This document shows positions 14,259-25,801 of a stretch of DNA of 34,650 nt, piece by piece. Numbering within the stretch: the stretch's first letter is position 1; every line of letters starts with the position of its first letter. Position numbers and translations under genes: made by a program. Origin of the DNA: Hyphochytrium catenoides. Taxonomy: Eukaryota > Sar > Hyphochytriomycetes > Hyphochytriales > Hyphochytriaceae. The DNA lies in contig FLMG01000782.1 of the NCBI GenBank assembly GCA_900088475.1, forward strand, positions 1 through 34,650. The letters are read 5' to 3'. Below the pieces are notes generated by a model. That model saw only the letters and a list, made by a program, of their open reading frames with translations, did not search any database and had not been told where the DNA came from.

Positions 14259-17200
14259 CTATAAGTTCTTGCGTAGTCTCACCTCGCTTGCAAGGGCACT
14301 GGGCCTCAGAGGACGAACGATGAAGCTCGACTGACTGCTTAAGGGCTCCACTGACCACTGAAGAAGCTGGGATAAACTCAGCAAGAGCTCCTTTTGTCTC
14401 TTCCTTTCTCTCTCACTAGCGTCGTCCTCCTTGACTTTCAACAGCATATTCCTACGGTGAACGGACATTGTTGATGACCAGCAGAGTTAGAGTTGAGACC
14501 GCTCTGGTCCAAATCCCAGTGTATGAGCCTACCTCATTTTCTTCGCGATAAGGTCTGGTGTGCACTTGTCAAATATTAGCTCTGGGATCAGCTCTCTGTG
14601 AAGAGACGAGAAGCTCGCTTAGTTCTGTGCCCTAGTGCCGATTCTTCATAGAAGTGGCTCATGACCATCCGGTGGGATAGGTAGTTAGCATCTCCGGGAA
14701 ATAGAATAAGCAATGCCTGGGCATGTTGTCCCCAGATTTCACTCTCCCTCCCTGTTGTCGCTTAACTTGTTCTCTATTACTCTTTCCCTCTCTGCAACCC
14801 AGTGTCATGCTCTGCACCCTCTTGCTCTGCCTTGAAACACTGTCTTCCTCTTGTATGCACGCCTTCTCTACCGTTGTGGCAACTCGTGTCCTCCAGTGAA
14901 GCTGAGATGTCTCAATCCGCCAGATGTTGACTGACTGTTCTTACCTGCCGGTCATGATGTTCGGCAGTGAGACATACTTTACAGTTGCCACCCGCTTGGC
15001 TAAAAAGGCAGTAAGCCAGTTGGCCTGATAGAAGCAGAGCGTTGGGGAGAGAGATAACGCGCTCTCCGTCACGGCCGTGCCTGAGTTGGCTAGGACTAAG
15101 TCACAGGCCTATTGAAGGAAAGGGTGTTGAGAACGGATAAATAGAAGAGAGAGAAAAGGAAAACGAGACACCGCCCGTGTGGAAAGAGGACGGGAAAGTG
15201 ACAGGGAGAGACCGTCGCAGGGACAACAAGAAACGGCTATCGCTGAAGCTGTCATCAACCGCTGCGGGGTTTTAAGCTGCCTGACATGCTCCCCAATCAT
15301 GATGTTATCCAAAGAATGACAGACAGACAGAGACAGAGAGAGAGAGAGGAGGCGGGAGATGGACAAGTTGAGAAGAGGGAGCACGGCCACGGCACATTCG
15401 GAGAAGCGCGAAAGAGGTAGCGTTGTCATCTTACATGGAACAGCTTCAGCTTGTCCACGTCCGTTGGCTCTTGGAGGATAGAAGTTGAAGACAAGGGAAG
15501 TGGCCACTCCTTAGAAACGACGAAATCTTCAACGAACTGCGAGACGCTGCTTATAGTGGGAATGACTACTCTAACATCCCTTTCCTTGCATGTTTAAAGG
15601 GGAAAAAAGGAAGACATAGAACAGGACGAGGGAGAGCCTGTCAAATAGTGAGCCTCAGGGTAACTAAGGGTAAGCCAACACTAAGCAGCCAGGCGACGGC
15701 GTCACATAGGAGAGATCTAACGCTACATAACAGGTGCACAGCGAGTTGTGGGAACCTAGTGCATACTCAGGAGATATAGAGGTGGCAGAATGTGAAGTCT
15801 AAAGAGAGTCAGGGCTGGGAGCAAGACCCAGGACTAGAGCGCAAGATTTGAAGAGCGGAGAGAAGAAGAGGGAAGTGGTTCGAGGTTTCCTCACCAGAGA
15901 CGCCTTTAACTGTCTCAAGGCCCCAGCGATGATTGAAAGCGACTTTTTCACCTCCATAAGTCGGCTGAGAGAGAAACATGAAAATAAGACAACGAGCGTT
16001 AGTCCGTAACAGCGGTATCTTCGTGCTATCGCCTAAGGCTTCTCTCTTCTCTCTTCTCGTTGAATTACTCTATGTCTTTTTCCTCTACTCGGGGTAAAGG
16101 TAAGACAAATAACTCTCACTCGTGCCCAATGCTTGACGCTCCGGACCCTTGGCTTGTAAGTCTCTCCCAAATGCTTTACCTTCCTGGTAGAAAAGCAATC
16201 GTGACAGGAGCGGAATCTCCACCGTCTTTCCAGTTAATAGGCCCGTACTTTGAGGGCGGCGCGCTCTCTCCTCGAGGAAGAGAAAAGAGAAAGTCTGAGA
16301 GGGCATCCATCAGTTCTCCTGCTTCCTTCTGGTGAGGGGGCATCCGCGGGGCCCCATGGGGGATATTGGCAGAACATTGTATAAGATCTTGCAGCCTGAA
16401 TGGCAGCATACGGGAAGCGAGAGAAGGGGCTGACTCAGAAGGAAGATTGAAGCCGCCCCAGGAACTCGCTTTGGTTTCCTCTCTATCTGGATCTGGATGA
16501 CCTTCTCGAATGACATCTACAGCGTCCAGCAGGTCCTCAAGGGCTGGATGACCAACAAATGTGGACGACACACCTAGCGGCTTAGGAGGACTTAGCTTAC
16601 CAACGCGAAAGTCGAAGCAATATGACGAAGGATCTGAGGCAGTGAAGCCGACCAGGTAGTAGGATCAAGCACCCAAGTAAATGACACAACTAGACTAACG
16701 TCGAAAGATAATGAAAGGCGAGCCATCGGTTAGATAAAAAAGTTGCAGAGGTTAGCTGGAGGAGAACTACGGGCCGTCTTCCCTTGAAGAAGGGATCAAG
16801 CCGTCCCAAGAGAGAGAAAATATGGGAGGCAGGTGAGCGAGGCCGAGGGCAAAAGAGGAGCACAAGAGACAACGCAGCAGAGAGGCCCATTTAAAGAAGC
16901 ACAGATCAGCAGAGAACATGCTTGACGGAGGAAGAAAAGGTTTGGCCTCCACTTTTTACCTGAAGCCAGGCGCTTTCAAACGGTAGCAGAAGAAGAATGT
17001 GATCCACCAGCCTCTGCAGCTCTTGAGTTTGTCTGCTTCTGAATGCCCAAAGGGAAGGGCTGACATAGTGAATAATGGGAGGACAGGCTCTTCCTTCTCT
17101 CTCCATCCTTTCTTGACGGCAAAGATCAGAGATTGATTAAGAAAGAAAATAAGGTGGACACATACACATAACAACAGCAAGAAAGATAGAAAGATGACAC

Positions 17201-18570
17201 GAGAAATGACCGGCCGGGAGAGCATATTAGCGTACCGCGGAGTTGTCGTATCATCCGAAGGTTGAAGCCCTTGGAATCTATGGTAACTACCGCATCAGGC
17301 CTGACGGAGACAATGTCGTCCACTACTTCTTTCATCCGGCGCTGTGGTGCAGGTAACGTTTAGGGAGAGGGGAAGAGAGAGAGAGAGAGAAGAGAGAGGG
17401 AGAGAGAGAGAGATGCAAAGGGCCATAAAACGTAAACCTTACGATGCTGAGGGATGGGCTAGAGCAAGGAAATGGCCACGTGACGTACCGACGGTGAGGA
17501 TAAAACAGGACCGAAAGTTAGGGAAGAAAGAGAGAAGAGAGAAGGAGGAGAAGATTAGAAATAAGAGGTACCACAAGGAAGTTGGGAAGGATAACGAGCA
17601 ATGTAGGAGATGGGGCACCACTTATTGAGAAGGAAGCGCACAAAAGTGAGATGCAGCTGAGATTAGATGACGGGATAGCGAGGATAGTATGAAACTACAG
17701 GCAATGGATGGACGAGGACCGGTAAGAGAGAGTGGCAAAGGGGAATGTATTCTAGACTCCAAAGAGCCATTTAAACCCGAAGAGGAGCGAGGACCGATAA
17801 GAGAAGAGAGAACAGCGGGCAACACCTTCAGTTTCCATGCCCTGGGCAGAACCTCAGCGATTCCCATGACAGATAACTCCGACATGTCAAAGAGAGAGTC
17901 AAGGCCCTTAGCCTCCATCTGTGGACTGCAGGCGCCAGAAGGCGTGCATGGAACATAAGAAGTAAAGAGAGAGAAACGAGGAGGAGGAAGAGAGCGCAGG
18001 GGAGAGAAAGGAACGAGACACGAGATATTAGCTTAAGCGAGTAAGGCACAAGCCGGAAGCGCGCCCTCTATCGCTTCAAACTGCTAAACTTTCTCCTTAT
18101 TCATGCAGTTAGGTTCGCCGCCCGTATCCACTGTCTTTTATTATTTCTCCCTCTTTTTCTTCTCTCTCTCTCGTCTCGGTCTGTGCTCGCTCACTCGCTT
18201 CCCTTTTCTCTCACTCTCTCTTTCTCATTTCTTCAAATCTCTTCTTCTCTTTCTCCCTCTGTGAGGCTTGGCTCTATTCTTATCTTTTGCTCTCTAGACA
18301 TATGCTCCCTCTCTCGTTATTGCTAAGCACTAGGATGGACTCTCACCCGCCGACTCCTCGAAAGTCCGTGTCGTGAGGAAGTGAAGCCATGAGTTTGCCT
18401 CCAATTCTGTCTCCAGACGGCTCCGCTGCGAAGAGATAAACTCCATACTGCCGTCTTTCCTCTATGCGGATGACACTCGTGTTGCTCCATCTTGCAAAGG
18501 AAGAGAGGTGACAAGAGTTGGCCCGGATCGGCGCTCCGCGATGTGGAAGATGAGGGCAGAAGCTTCTCAT
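14259..18570 (-). CDS. lpxB: Lipid-A-disaccharide synthase, nuclear, organelle-targeted (GT19 family)
   Basis: Condenses UDP-2,3-diacylglucosamine with lipid X (2,3-diacylglucosamine 1-phosphate) in the lipid A route; in plants the enzyme is mitochondrial. Ten minus-strand exons (18570-18347, 17925-17826, 17341-17236, 17111-16960, 16580-16180, 15964-15895, 15584-15435, 15108-14945, 14595-14533, 14451-14259) join in phase to give 540 aa. Family motifs appear in order: AAEPSGDRIGGKLM (about 48-61), GVGGPQMEAKGL, MSELSVMGIAEVLP, IDSKGFNLRMIRQLR, IHYVSPSLWAFR, TFVGHPALEDLL, LPGSR..EV, NSGTAVTESAL, KYVSLPNIMTGR and ELIPEL. The N-terminal about 40 aa are basic and Ser/Arg-rich, like a transit peptide. 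About 80-90 extra residues sit between FVGHP and LPGSR. The last exon could instead splice at ASE|GTGAGA, so the C-terminal residues are uncertain. It is divergent from SNRNP48, with 821 bp between the start codons. Confidence 0.93.
17361..17412. repeat. GA-rich microsatellite in an lpxB intron
   Basis: A GA dinucleotide tract on the plus strand, which makes it CT-rich on the lpxB sense strand. It lies between exons 2 and 3, just upstream of the exon 3 acceptor. Confidence 0.85.
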
Positions 18571-19391
18571 TGATTGTAAAGCTTCAGAGCTTGCCCTGCC
18601 CGATCCACACCGGTCGTGCTTCTAAAGTCTTCTTAGTTAGACTTCTATTGCCCTCATGTCCGTCGTCAGAAGGCTCTCCTGGTCCGCGGTCGCATCTGTC
18701 TTGCTAGGCGTCTCTCTCTCTCTTTCTCGCCTTCTATCGACGCTCCTCTGCTGGGCACAAGTTCTAGGTGAGCTCTTCTCTGTTGGCAGAGATCTGAAAG
18801 TCGGCTGCGTGCTTTCTACTACGTCCTTTTCTCTCTCTCTCTCTCTCTCTGTGCCTCTCCCTCAGTCTCTCTCTCTCTCTCTCTGACCTCTGTCTCTCCC
18901 TCTGTCTGTCTCTCTGTCTCTCTCCATAGAGTAGAAGCATGCTCTCCCTACAGACAGAACCAAAAAGCCAAGAAACAGCAAACAGGTGTCAGCTTCCCTT
19001 ATACGACAATATCAGGATACATATCAGCACGCTAGTGCTAAAAAGTGTCCACTTTGAAGCCTTCATACTTTATACCCTATCAGAACGAACATATAAGGAC
19101 CCGAAAGTTAGTTTAGCCGTTAGCGGCTTCCAAAGGATCATCAACTACAAGGAGGAGCGTGAAGAAAAGCGGCCAGGGCTCGGCGGTGGCCATCTCACTT
19201 TAGCGCCTGCACCGCCGCTGCGGAGGACAGCGAGGAATAGGGAAGACAGTGCTTCGAGAGAGGAAGGCAGGTCTTGGTTGGTGCGCATGGGGAGAAAGCT
19301 GCTGCTCTGGACGAGGCAGAGGAGGCCGATGCAAAGAGAGAGTTACCCGGGCAAGAAGTTGGCGGTCAGAGGAAGATAGAAGAAGAGCTGA
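18571..19391. other. Divergent promoter region between lpxB and SNRNP48
   Basis: Start codons of two divergent genes are 821 bp apart. Pyrimidine repeats on the plus strand (18828-18929) lie on the SNRNP48 side. A 146-codon open frame at 18939-19379 has no recognisable features and is most likely 5' UTR or non-coding. Confidence 0.6.
18828..18929. repeat. (CT)n-rich microsatellite
   Basis: A CT-rich tract with TGTCTC interruptions on the plus strand, about 460 bp upstream of the SNRNP48 start. Confidence 0.9.
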
Positions 19392-22300
19392 ATGGAGGAG
19401 ATTGGGAGTAAGGATGAGGACTTTGAAGACCTGCAGAGCTTCGTGCAGTCTTCTCTTCTCTTTGCGGAGCAGATGGAGCAGAAGGTAAGATTTAAGGCGC
19501 AGGGATGTCATGCAGAAGGAAGGAACAGAACAAAAATATTGGTAGAAAGAGGTAATGGACCCCACATAATGTGAGAGAGAGATTCTGAGAAAAGAACGCA
19601 CGAGAAAGTGGAGAAGTATGGGAAGAGAGAGAGAGATAGGCGTGGCATGCTAGAGTAGGACCAACGGGGACATAGGAAGGGGATTGATGCGGGCATAGCG
19701 TTGATCGGGCAGGATGGCCTTGTAGCCAAGAAGGCTATTCATTCTTCCAATTACAGTCGTTGTTCCTTTTCTTCTCTCTCACTCCTCTACTCTTCGCTCC
19801 TTTCGCTGCATATCTCTCTCTTTTCTCATCTCTTCCCCATCTCTTTCTCTTTCTCTCTCCCATTGTAGATGTCGTCCCTCCTGTCTGCCTTCCGCTGGAG
19901 CAGGCAAACGGTAGAGCAGGCAGCGGGTCAAGCAGAGCTGCTCTCCTGCCCTTATGATCCTAGCCATCTGGTCCCCGCTGCCTCTCTCGCGCAACACAAG
20001 GTGGTCTCCCTCATCTCTATAGCCCAATATGTTCTGGAGTGCTCCTTCCTGAAAGCTCACTATCGTGCTCTACCGCTCTTCAACTCTTTTCTATCATCGT
20101 TTTTTTCCTTTTGCCACGGTTCCACGATGTGAGACTCTACTATCGGGTGTAGGCATTTGAATGTCTCTGTACGTAAGGGAGTGGCTCATCTCTTCCTTAC
20201 TAGTTCTTCTCTGGGGTGGTCGAGGCCGTCACAGTATCTCACTCTTTATTTTCTCAAACTTCTCGGACGGTGCAGCGGCTGTGCCACGGGGTCAGGCATG
20301 AGAGCTTTGAGAGCCACAAGGTACCTACAGGCCACGGTCTCTGTCTTCTCTCTTGCTACATATGATAGATTAGGAAGTTTGTTACCTATTGTTACTCTTT
20401 TCCTTTCAATCTTTCTCTCCTTTAGTCTTTGTCCCCCTCCTTTAACCTTTCTTTGCTCCCTTATTTTGTCCTCTATCCCTCCGATATTTGTCTCCATGAT
20501 CGGTATCCTCGTTTCCTCTGTCACCGCGTCGCGCGCTGTCCTCTCGGCTGTCTTCTTACCTTTCTTTCGCCACGCTGTCCTCCCGAACCCACACTGCAAT
20601 ACCGTTCGTCCGATCCATCAGCTATTTCCTGTCATATTTTTTCTATCTGAATGGTCGATGGCGCTCACCTGCTCCACTCATGCTTGGCACCTCATTCTGC
20701 AGTTTTTTTATAGCAAAGCTCCTGCGGTAATCACTATGAACCCCCAGGTATGTACCTCTGTAACTCTCAACCTCTGTGTGTTGCCCAGTATCCTTTAGCA
20801 TCTCAGACTGCGGCCTCTCATCCCTGTCTCTCTAAGACACAACCACTATCTTTTGCTGGGACTAACTCTTCTGTTACAGACCGTTCCCGAAGCGGCACAA
20901 AGGGAAGGTGCAAACGCAAGAGATGGAAAACAAAAGCCTGAGTCGGTGAATGAATCTCCTCTATTAGAGAGGGACGATGAAGTTCTAATTGAAGATGAAG
21001 AAGAAGGTGCGCCGATTGCATTCTGAACAGTCCACAGCGCCGTCGTCATCATATTACCTCTTGCAGGTGCCTTGTGTGTACTCTGCTTCTTGGAGTCCCT
21101 CTCTTTTTTTTATGCTCTTGACTCCTTCTCTCTGTTGCACCGGCCCGACCCCTCCCTACTGAGCCTTCGTGACTCTATAAACTCTACCGATGCAGATGTG
21201 CCGCTATCATTGATCGATAGGGGTACCCCTCCGTTGTCAACATTCCCGGTAGAGGATGGAGTTTCTCCCTTTTTAGGGCCTTTCCTTTGCGTCTCCCTCT
21301 CGAGGCTACAGAAAGAGATGGGATCATGGCGGTGGGTCATTTGCACCTTCCTTAGGATCCTGCTCTTTTTAACCATTCGTCTGCACCGAGTATCACTCCA
21401 ACCTATTTGACTTCCCACACTTGATTCAACTGTTAATCCAATGGCTTCTTTTGTGTGGCGTTCAGTATGGACTCCCTACCTCGCGTTTTTCTATTGCTGA
21501 TAACTCGCAGCCTCTCCTGGTTGGGTTTGATATAAGCTTGCGGCCTCTTCTGGTTGCCCCTGATATCAGCACAGGCTTCAACCTAACACCTAAGAAACGC
21601 AAGAGTTCTGCCACTCTCACTCTGCTCCGCCTCTCCGTTGAGTTGATTGAATCTTGATTGAGTTATCTCGCCAGCTAATGTGGAACGCACAGACTCATAC
21701 CACAAGCTTTTGAAAGACTGGAGATTGAGATCTTGGATCAAAAGAAAGTGATGGGGTGGCTCATCTCTGAGATGGACAGGTACCAGAGCAAAGGACAACA
21801 GACTTTAAGAATAGAGTTAGCGACAACAGATACTTTATACCAGTTTCCCTGCCGAACAGTCTGCCGCCTTGTAACCTCGCTCTCACTTTCTACTTCTGCG
21901 GTTCATCGCTCGCCGCGCCACTGGCTCTCTTTCCTCACTTTGCTTGCGTCAGGACGCTTCCTCCAGAGCAATTTGACATGGACTTGGTGGAGTATGTCCA
22001 AGGGTTACTCTCTCATCCATTGATGAACACTCCGGACCCCCTCGCAGCGGAGCTCAAAGAGTTCTTAGGCACCATCACAAGGGTATATCCCAGTCAGATA
22101 ATGTTGTTCTTGCCTTCTTGAACACCTTTGAAAAAACCGTTCTCTGCCACACTTGTCTCGACACTCTCGTCCATAGTGGGCCTTTTCTGTTCTTTATCTA
22201 GAGTATGTACCGCTTTATCGACGAAGTTGACTCTGGACACTTTATGTACCTTCTCTTCCTTCTTCTTCCGACTCCGCGACCTCACGCTCTCTCGTCACCC

Positions 22301-24592
22301 TCTCTGTCTCCCCTGCCACCACTTACTCTCTGCTCCATTCGTCCTTTCCTCTTGCCTGCGTCTGCCGTGCGTGCTGCACGGCCTTTCCTTCCTTCTGTCC
22401 TACCGGATTTTGCAGCCTTTCGTCTTTCGCCTCTGGAAGTACCTCATCATGGCTGTTGGTCTCAGATATCAACACTTGGGAAGGGTAAGCTATAGTACCA
22501 CGTCTTCGCATTTTTACTGTTATTGTACTTAGGATCCTTGGGCGCTCTCCACTCCTTCTCGACGATTGTTGTTGCTTAGCTCATTATATTGCCTGTCTTT
22601 CTGCGGCGGAAGGATAGGTTCTCATGTTTCTTCATGGATAGATCCCTCAATCAGAAAATGGAAGAGGAGAAGACAGAGCAAAGGTTGAGAGAAGCGGGAC
22701 AATGAATGCAGACTCTGAGACGACTACTTCCCAAAGGGAGATGCCAACTCCACTCGATCGGTTAGATGAAGAGCTCATCAGGCCATCTGCTAAGCCAGTA
22801 GAAGGAGACAAAGAAAGTGAGAAACCGATGGAGCAGACCACCACCTTTGTGGTGGACTATAAGAGAAGACGGCCACGTTATAGGGGCAAGAATACTCATC
22901 TCACGAAAAGAACCCCAGTCCAGGTTAGTACATTAGAAAGAAGAAACTTCTGATTAAGGACAGATAAAAGAATGGGAGGGGCTCACTAAGAGGTAGACAA
23001 GTGACCATCAACCGCAGCAAATGACTAGTGTGCGGCAGTAGTTGGTTTCTAGCGCTGGTAGAAGCGCGTTCAGCTGACATCCCTTTTAGGTTCTACGGGA
23101 CTTGATTCACGCCAGCATGGAAGAGCTTAGAGGAGAGTTCGAGGTTATCGATGGTGAGACTGAAGGGGAGAGTGACGATGAAGAACAAAAAGAAAGAGAA
23201 GTGGCCAAAGACAAGCGGTGGGTCCTCCCTTTCTCCTTGAATCTTACATTTCGACTCTTTCTCTCTGGTTTTTCATCTAACAGTGCAAGACCTTCTTAAA
23301 TAGTCTAGGTCAGTTCACGTCTTTGCATGACATTCTAGTCGTTAACTCAGCTTCCTGTGGGCTCCCACCTCTTCTCTTTCTCCCAATCACCGCGATAGCT
23401 CTCTAAGTGGTTGTATGTGGTTCCGGTCAGGTTTCATGAGCTGCTGACACGACTAAACGACCCTTTACTGGTGAGTCTGATTAACTTTGACAACTTTGAC
23501 AAAGCACATAATCGAAGGAAGTGAATAATCGTGTGGTATAGGTTCGAGATCTTGAGAGATACCTAGAGGCGCCTTCATTCTCAATGCTGGACAGAGGAAG
23601 AGACTTAAGAAGAGTGGCCGAGGAGCTCTTGAGACTCCAAAGAGGAGAAAAGGTACCTATTTACTTCGGTTGCCCCGTCACGGGTTTCACCTTGGGCTTC
23701 CCTATACCCAGCGCCGCCCTTCACAACCCTTTATTTCATTCTCCATTTTTCTTCCCTTTCAGCATCTTCGATTCAGTCGAACAGTAAGACTAACAAGTGA
23801 ACGCATCTCCCCTTATCGACAGCCCGACACAAAAGTTTCCGAGAAGAAGCCTAGATCGGATGCCGAAAAGGCCCGCGACGAGTTCGACAGAAGAAGAGTT
23901 GCAGCTGATGCGTCAAGGAGAGATTGGGAGAGGTAACAAAAGCATCTCTTCTTGATGCTCCGACAAAGTTCGGTTCCTAAACTCCAGTATGACGTAGGTC
24001 TTCCGAGAGAAGATTGCGGGATAAGGAAGGGGACACGGAGAGAAACCGATGGGGAAGGAGCCACTTCAAGACTGACGTCCAGCAGCAAGAGCATCCTGCT
24101 ACTGATAAAGGATTGACGGCAACGAGGAGAAAAGACGATTACCATGAACTTCCGAGCAGCATGGCCCTGGACGCCGAGGAAACCACAAGAAGACAGAGGA
24201 GCCCGAGCCACGGTCGCTCTAGGAAAGAGGCAATAAGAAAGCGAAATAGCCGAGACCGATCGTTTGAGAGAGAAAAGAAGAGATTTAGAAGCCGACGCAG
24301 CTCTGAGAGACCACGAAGCAGATGCAGAGATGAGCCATCAAGTCGCAATAAGGAGAGGGGTGACTCGAGGCAGAATGTGGAGGAGACCGCTGTACAGGCC
24401 AATAGAAGTCAGGAGAGCAGCAGGAGCTACCATCACCCGAATGCCAGTAAACACGAAAGAGACAGAAGCAGGGGCAAGGATAGGAGAGAGGACCGAAGAA
24501 ATGACAGAGAAAGCGGGCGGGGGCGCAGTCGAAGTCGAAGCTCTCGAGAAGAACGGTCACGACGAAGCTACAGCCCACGGAGGAGGGTGTGA
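19392..24592 (+). CDS. SNRNP48: U11/U12 snRNP 48 kDa protein (minor spliceosome), with a long RS-rich C-terminus
   Basis: Recognises U12-type 5' splice sites as part of the U11 snRNP. Exons 19392-19484, 19869-20000, 20276-20320, 20703-20747, 20880-21006, 21707-21779, 21953-22082, 22642-22923, 23090-23217, 23431-23470, 23542-23652, 23763-23932 and 23998-24592 join in phase (656 aa). The CHHC zinc finger is complete: C58-x5-H64-x9-H74-x3-C78, the same spacing as human U11-48K; C78 lies in the next exon. FFYSKAPAVITMNPQ follows, matching the human FFYENVKIPSITLNK. The conserved core VVDYKRRRPRYRGKNTHLTK...VLRDLIHASMEEL (residues about 279-325) matches human VRDYKRRRQSYRAKNVHITK. Residues about 460-656 are Arg/Ser/Glu-rich, ending in an RS domain. 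The human protein is about 339 aa, so this one is nearly twice as long. The exon starting at 21707 and its flanking introns are the weakest part. A U12-type 5' splice-site sequence lies in the intron 20748-20879. Confidence 0.9.
20788..20796 (+). promoter_or_regulatory. Perfect U12-type 5' splice-site sequence inside a SNRNP48 intron (candidate USSE)
   Basis: GTATCCTTT lies 41 nt into the intron 20748-20879, directly overlapping a possible 3' splice site (TTGCCCAG, ending at 20788). A degenerate second copy, CTATCTTTT, lies at 20846-20854. In animals and plants the same gene carries tandem U12-type 5' splice-site sequences (USSE) that bind U11 and drive an unproductive isoform. Here only one copy is perfect, so the call is inference. 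Confidence 0.5.
23784..23822 (+). other. Possible 39-nt in-frame mini-intron (exitron-like) in SNRNP48
   Basis: Within the exon 23763-23932, the segment begins GTAAGACTAAC, ends CGACAG, and is 39 nt (13 codons), so it can be retained or removed without a frame change. Retention is assumed in the model above. Confidence 0.3.
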
Positions 24593-24712
24593 GGTCCCAA
24601 CTAAGTATATTTATTGAGCTTTCAGCCCTGGCTTGCATGGCCACTACGGGGCGTTGAAGTGATGCCTGTCTCCCTCCGAGTGTTACAATTTGCGTCAGTC
24701 CTCATTCGTCCC
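24593..24712. other. Short convergent intergenic gap
   Basis: 120 bp between the SNRNP48 stop codon and the stop codon of the opposing small gene. Nothing else is seen. Confidence 0.6.
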
Positions 24713-25003
24713 TCAAGAAGCTATAGCCTGCTTATAGAGCTCAATCCCGGCGGCGAGCTGGGTCTCTGCCCACCGCGAGCCTTTGTCATGCTCATGCTCA
24801 AACTCTGACAGAAGCGCTTTAATGATCCTCCTCTTGCCAAAGAATATGCCCCAGGAGAGTCTTCGCAGAGCTCCACGGGGGTAGTGGAGGCGCGTAAGCG
24901 GTGCTTTTTGCGGCTGACGAGACCGGTGCAGCACTGGCCTGATCGCCATCGCTCTTGTACGAAGCACGCCGAAGGCGAGGGAGAAAGCGAGTGTAGAGTT
25001 CAT
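24713..25003 (-). CDS. Small basic protein of unknown function, possibly organelle-targeted
   Basis: A single open frame of 96 aa starting at an ATG. The N-terminal about 45 aa are rich in Arg, Ala, Leu and Pro with no acidic residue (transit-peptide-like). The C-terminal half looks like a folded helical protein (SWGIFFGKRRIIKALLSEF, then WAETQLAAGIELYKQAI). I do not recognise a family. Another frame on the same strand is open for 117 codons (25172-24819) but is of lower quality. Spacing to SNRNP48 is 120 bp, tail to tail. Extra upstream exons cannot be excluded. Confidence 0.45.
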   Translation of the reverse strand: MNSTLAFSLAFGVLRTRAMAIRPVLHRSRQPQKAPLTRLHYPRGALRRLSWGIFFGKRRIIKALLSEFEHEHDKGSRWAETQLAAGIELYKQAIAS

Positions 25004-25801
25004 TTCTCAGGCGCAGAGTGCCGTTTCGCGTTGGCCTGAGTACTTCCAGAGCTCCTCCAGGATTCGTAACACACCACCTTTCTGAAGCGGATGAAATAAT
25101 CAGGGGAGTATTCCGCTGAAGGGGGTACAAAAGGAGTGAAGAACTGTGAAAGAATGAAATCCTTCGTTTCAATAGCTTTCATTCTTCATTGTGCGGCAGC
25201 TCCTGGACAAAGTGAGACGAGCGCAGAAAATTTTGGGAGGCAGGGCAGGCTCATCAGCTGGTCGGGACCATGTGGAGCTCTGAGCTCTCTGATGAAGCTT
25301 TTAGTTCTTCTTGAAGCCTGGATGTTTGCTGGGATAGATGAGCGAAGGTGGTGATGCAAGAGTTTGCTTCACCCTCTCATCCATGTTGTTTGGCAGAATA
25401 GCCTTGCTTCCACGCTGTTTAGGAGCGGCCTTAGAGCTTGAAGGAAGAGAACTAGCTCAGTGTTAGGTGTAAGAACGGACTGTGGTTGAGCGCTAAGGCG
25501 GATTCTGGACAGGGATAAGAAGGACGAACTTGTTGGTTGCTGTCCTAGGGTCCCTCTGACATTCGGGAAGTCATTACAACGTATTCTGGCTTGGCAGCTC
25601 TTTGAAAGAGCTTGCACATCTCGCAAACGGCACATTCAGTCTCAGGTGGAGTGAAAGGAGACCTAAGCACTAGATTACCCAAGAGAAGCATAAACCGACG
25701 ACCGATATCCCAAGCGGTAGAAGCACGCCATTTCTGGTTCTACTCCTCAAACTAAGCCTCGTCCAAACTTTAGCCAGGAGGCACCCTCTCAAGGTTATGC
25801 G
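25004..25801. other. Intergenic, 5' side of the DHHC gene
   Basis: No gene supported. Short open frames on both strands (for example about 25369-25635 minus) lack codon-level or motif support. Confidence 0.5.

Noticed and set aside
18939-19379. 146-codon plus-strand open frame just upstream of SNRNP48
   Set aside because: No motif, and it is not in a splice arrangement with SNRNP48. Treated as promoter or 5' UTR.
20157-20798. 213-codon plus-strand open frame in the SNRNP48 region
   Set aside because: Only small parts of it (20276-20320 is in another frame; 20703-20747) are real exons. The rest is intron sequence that happens to be open.
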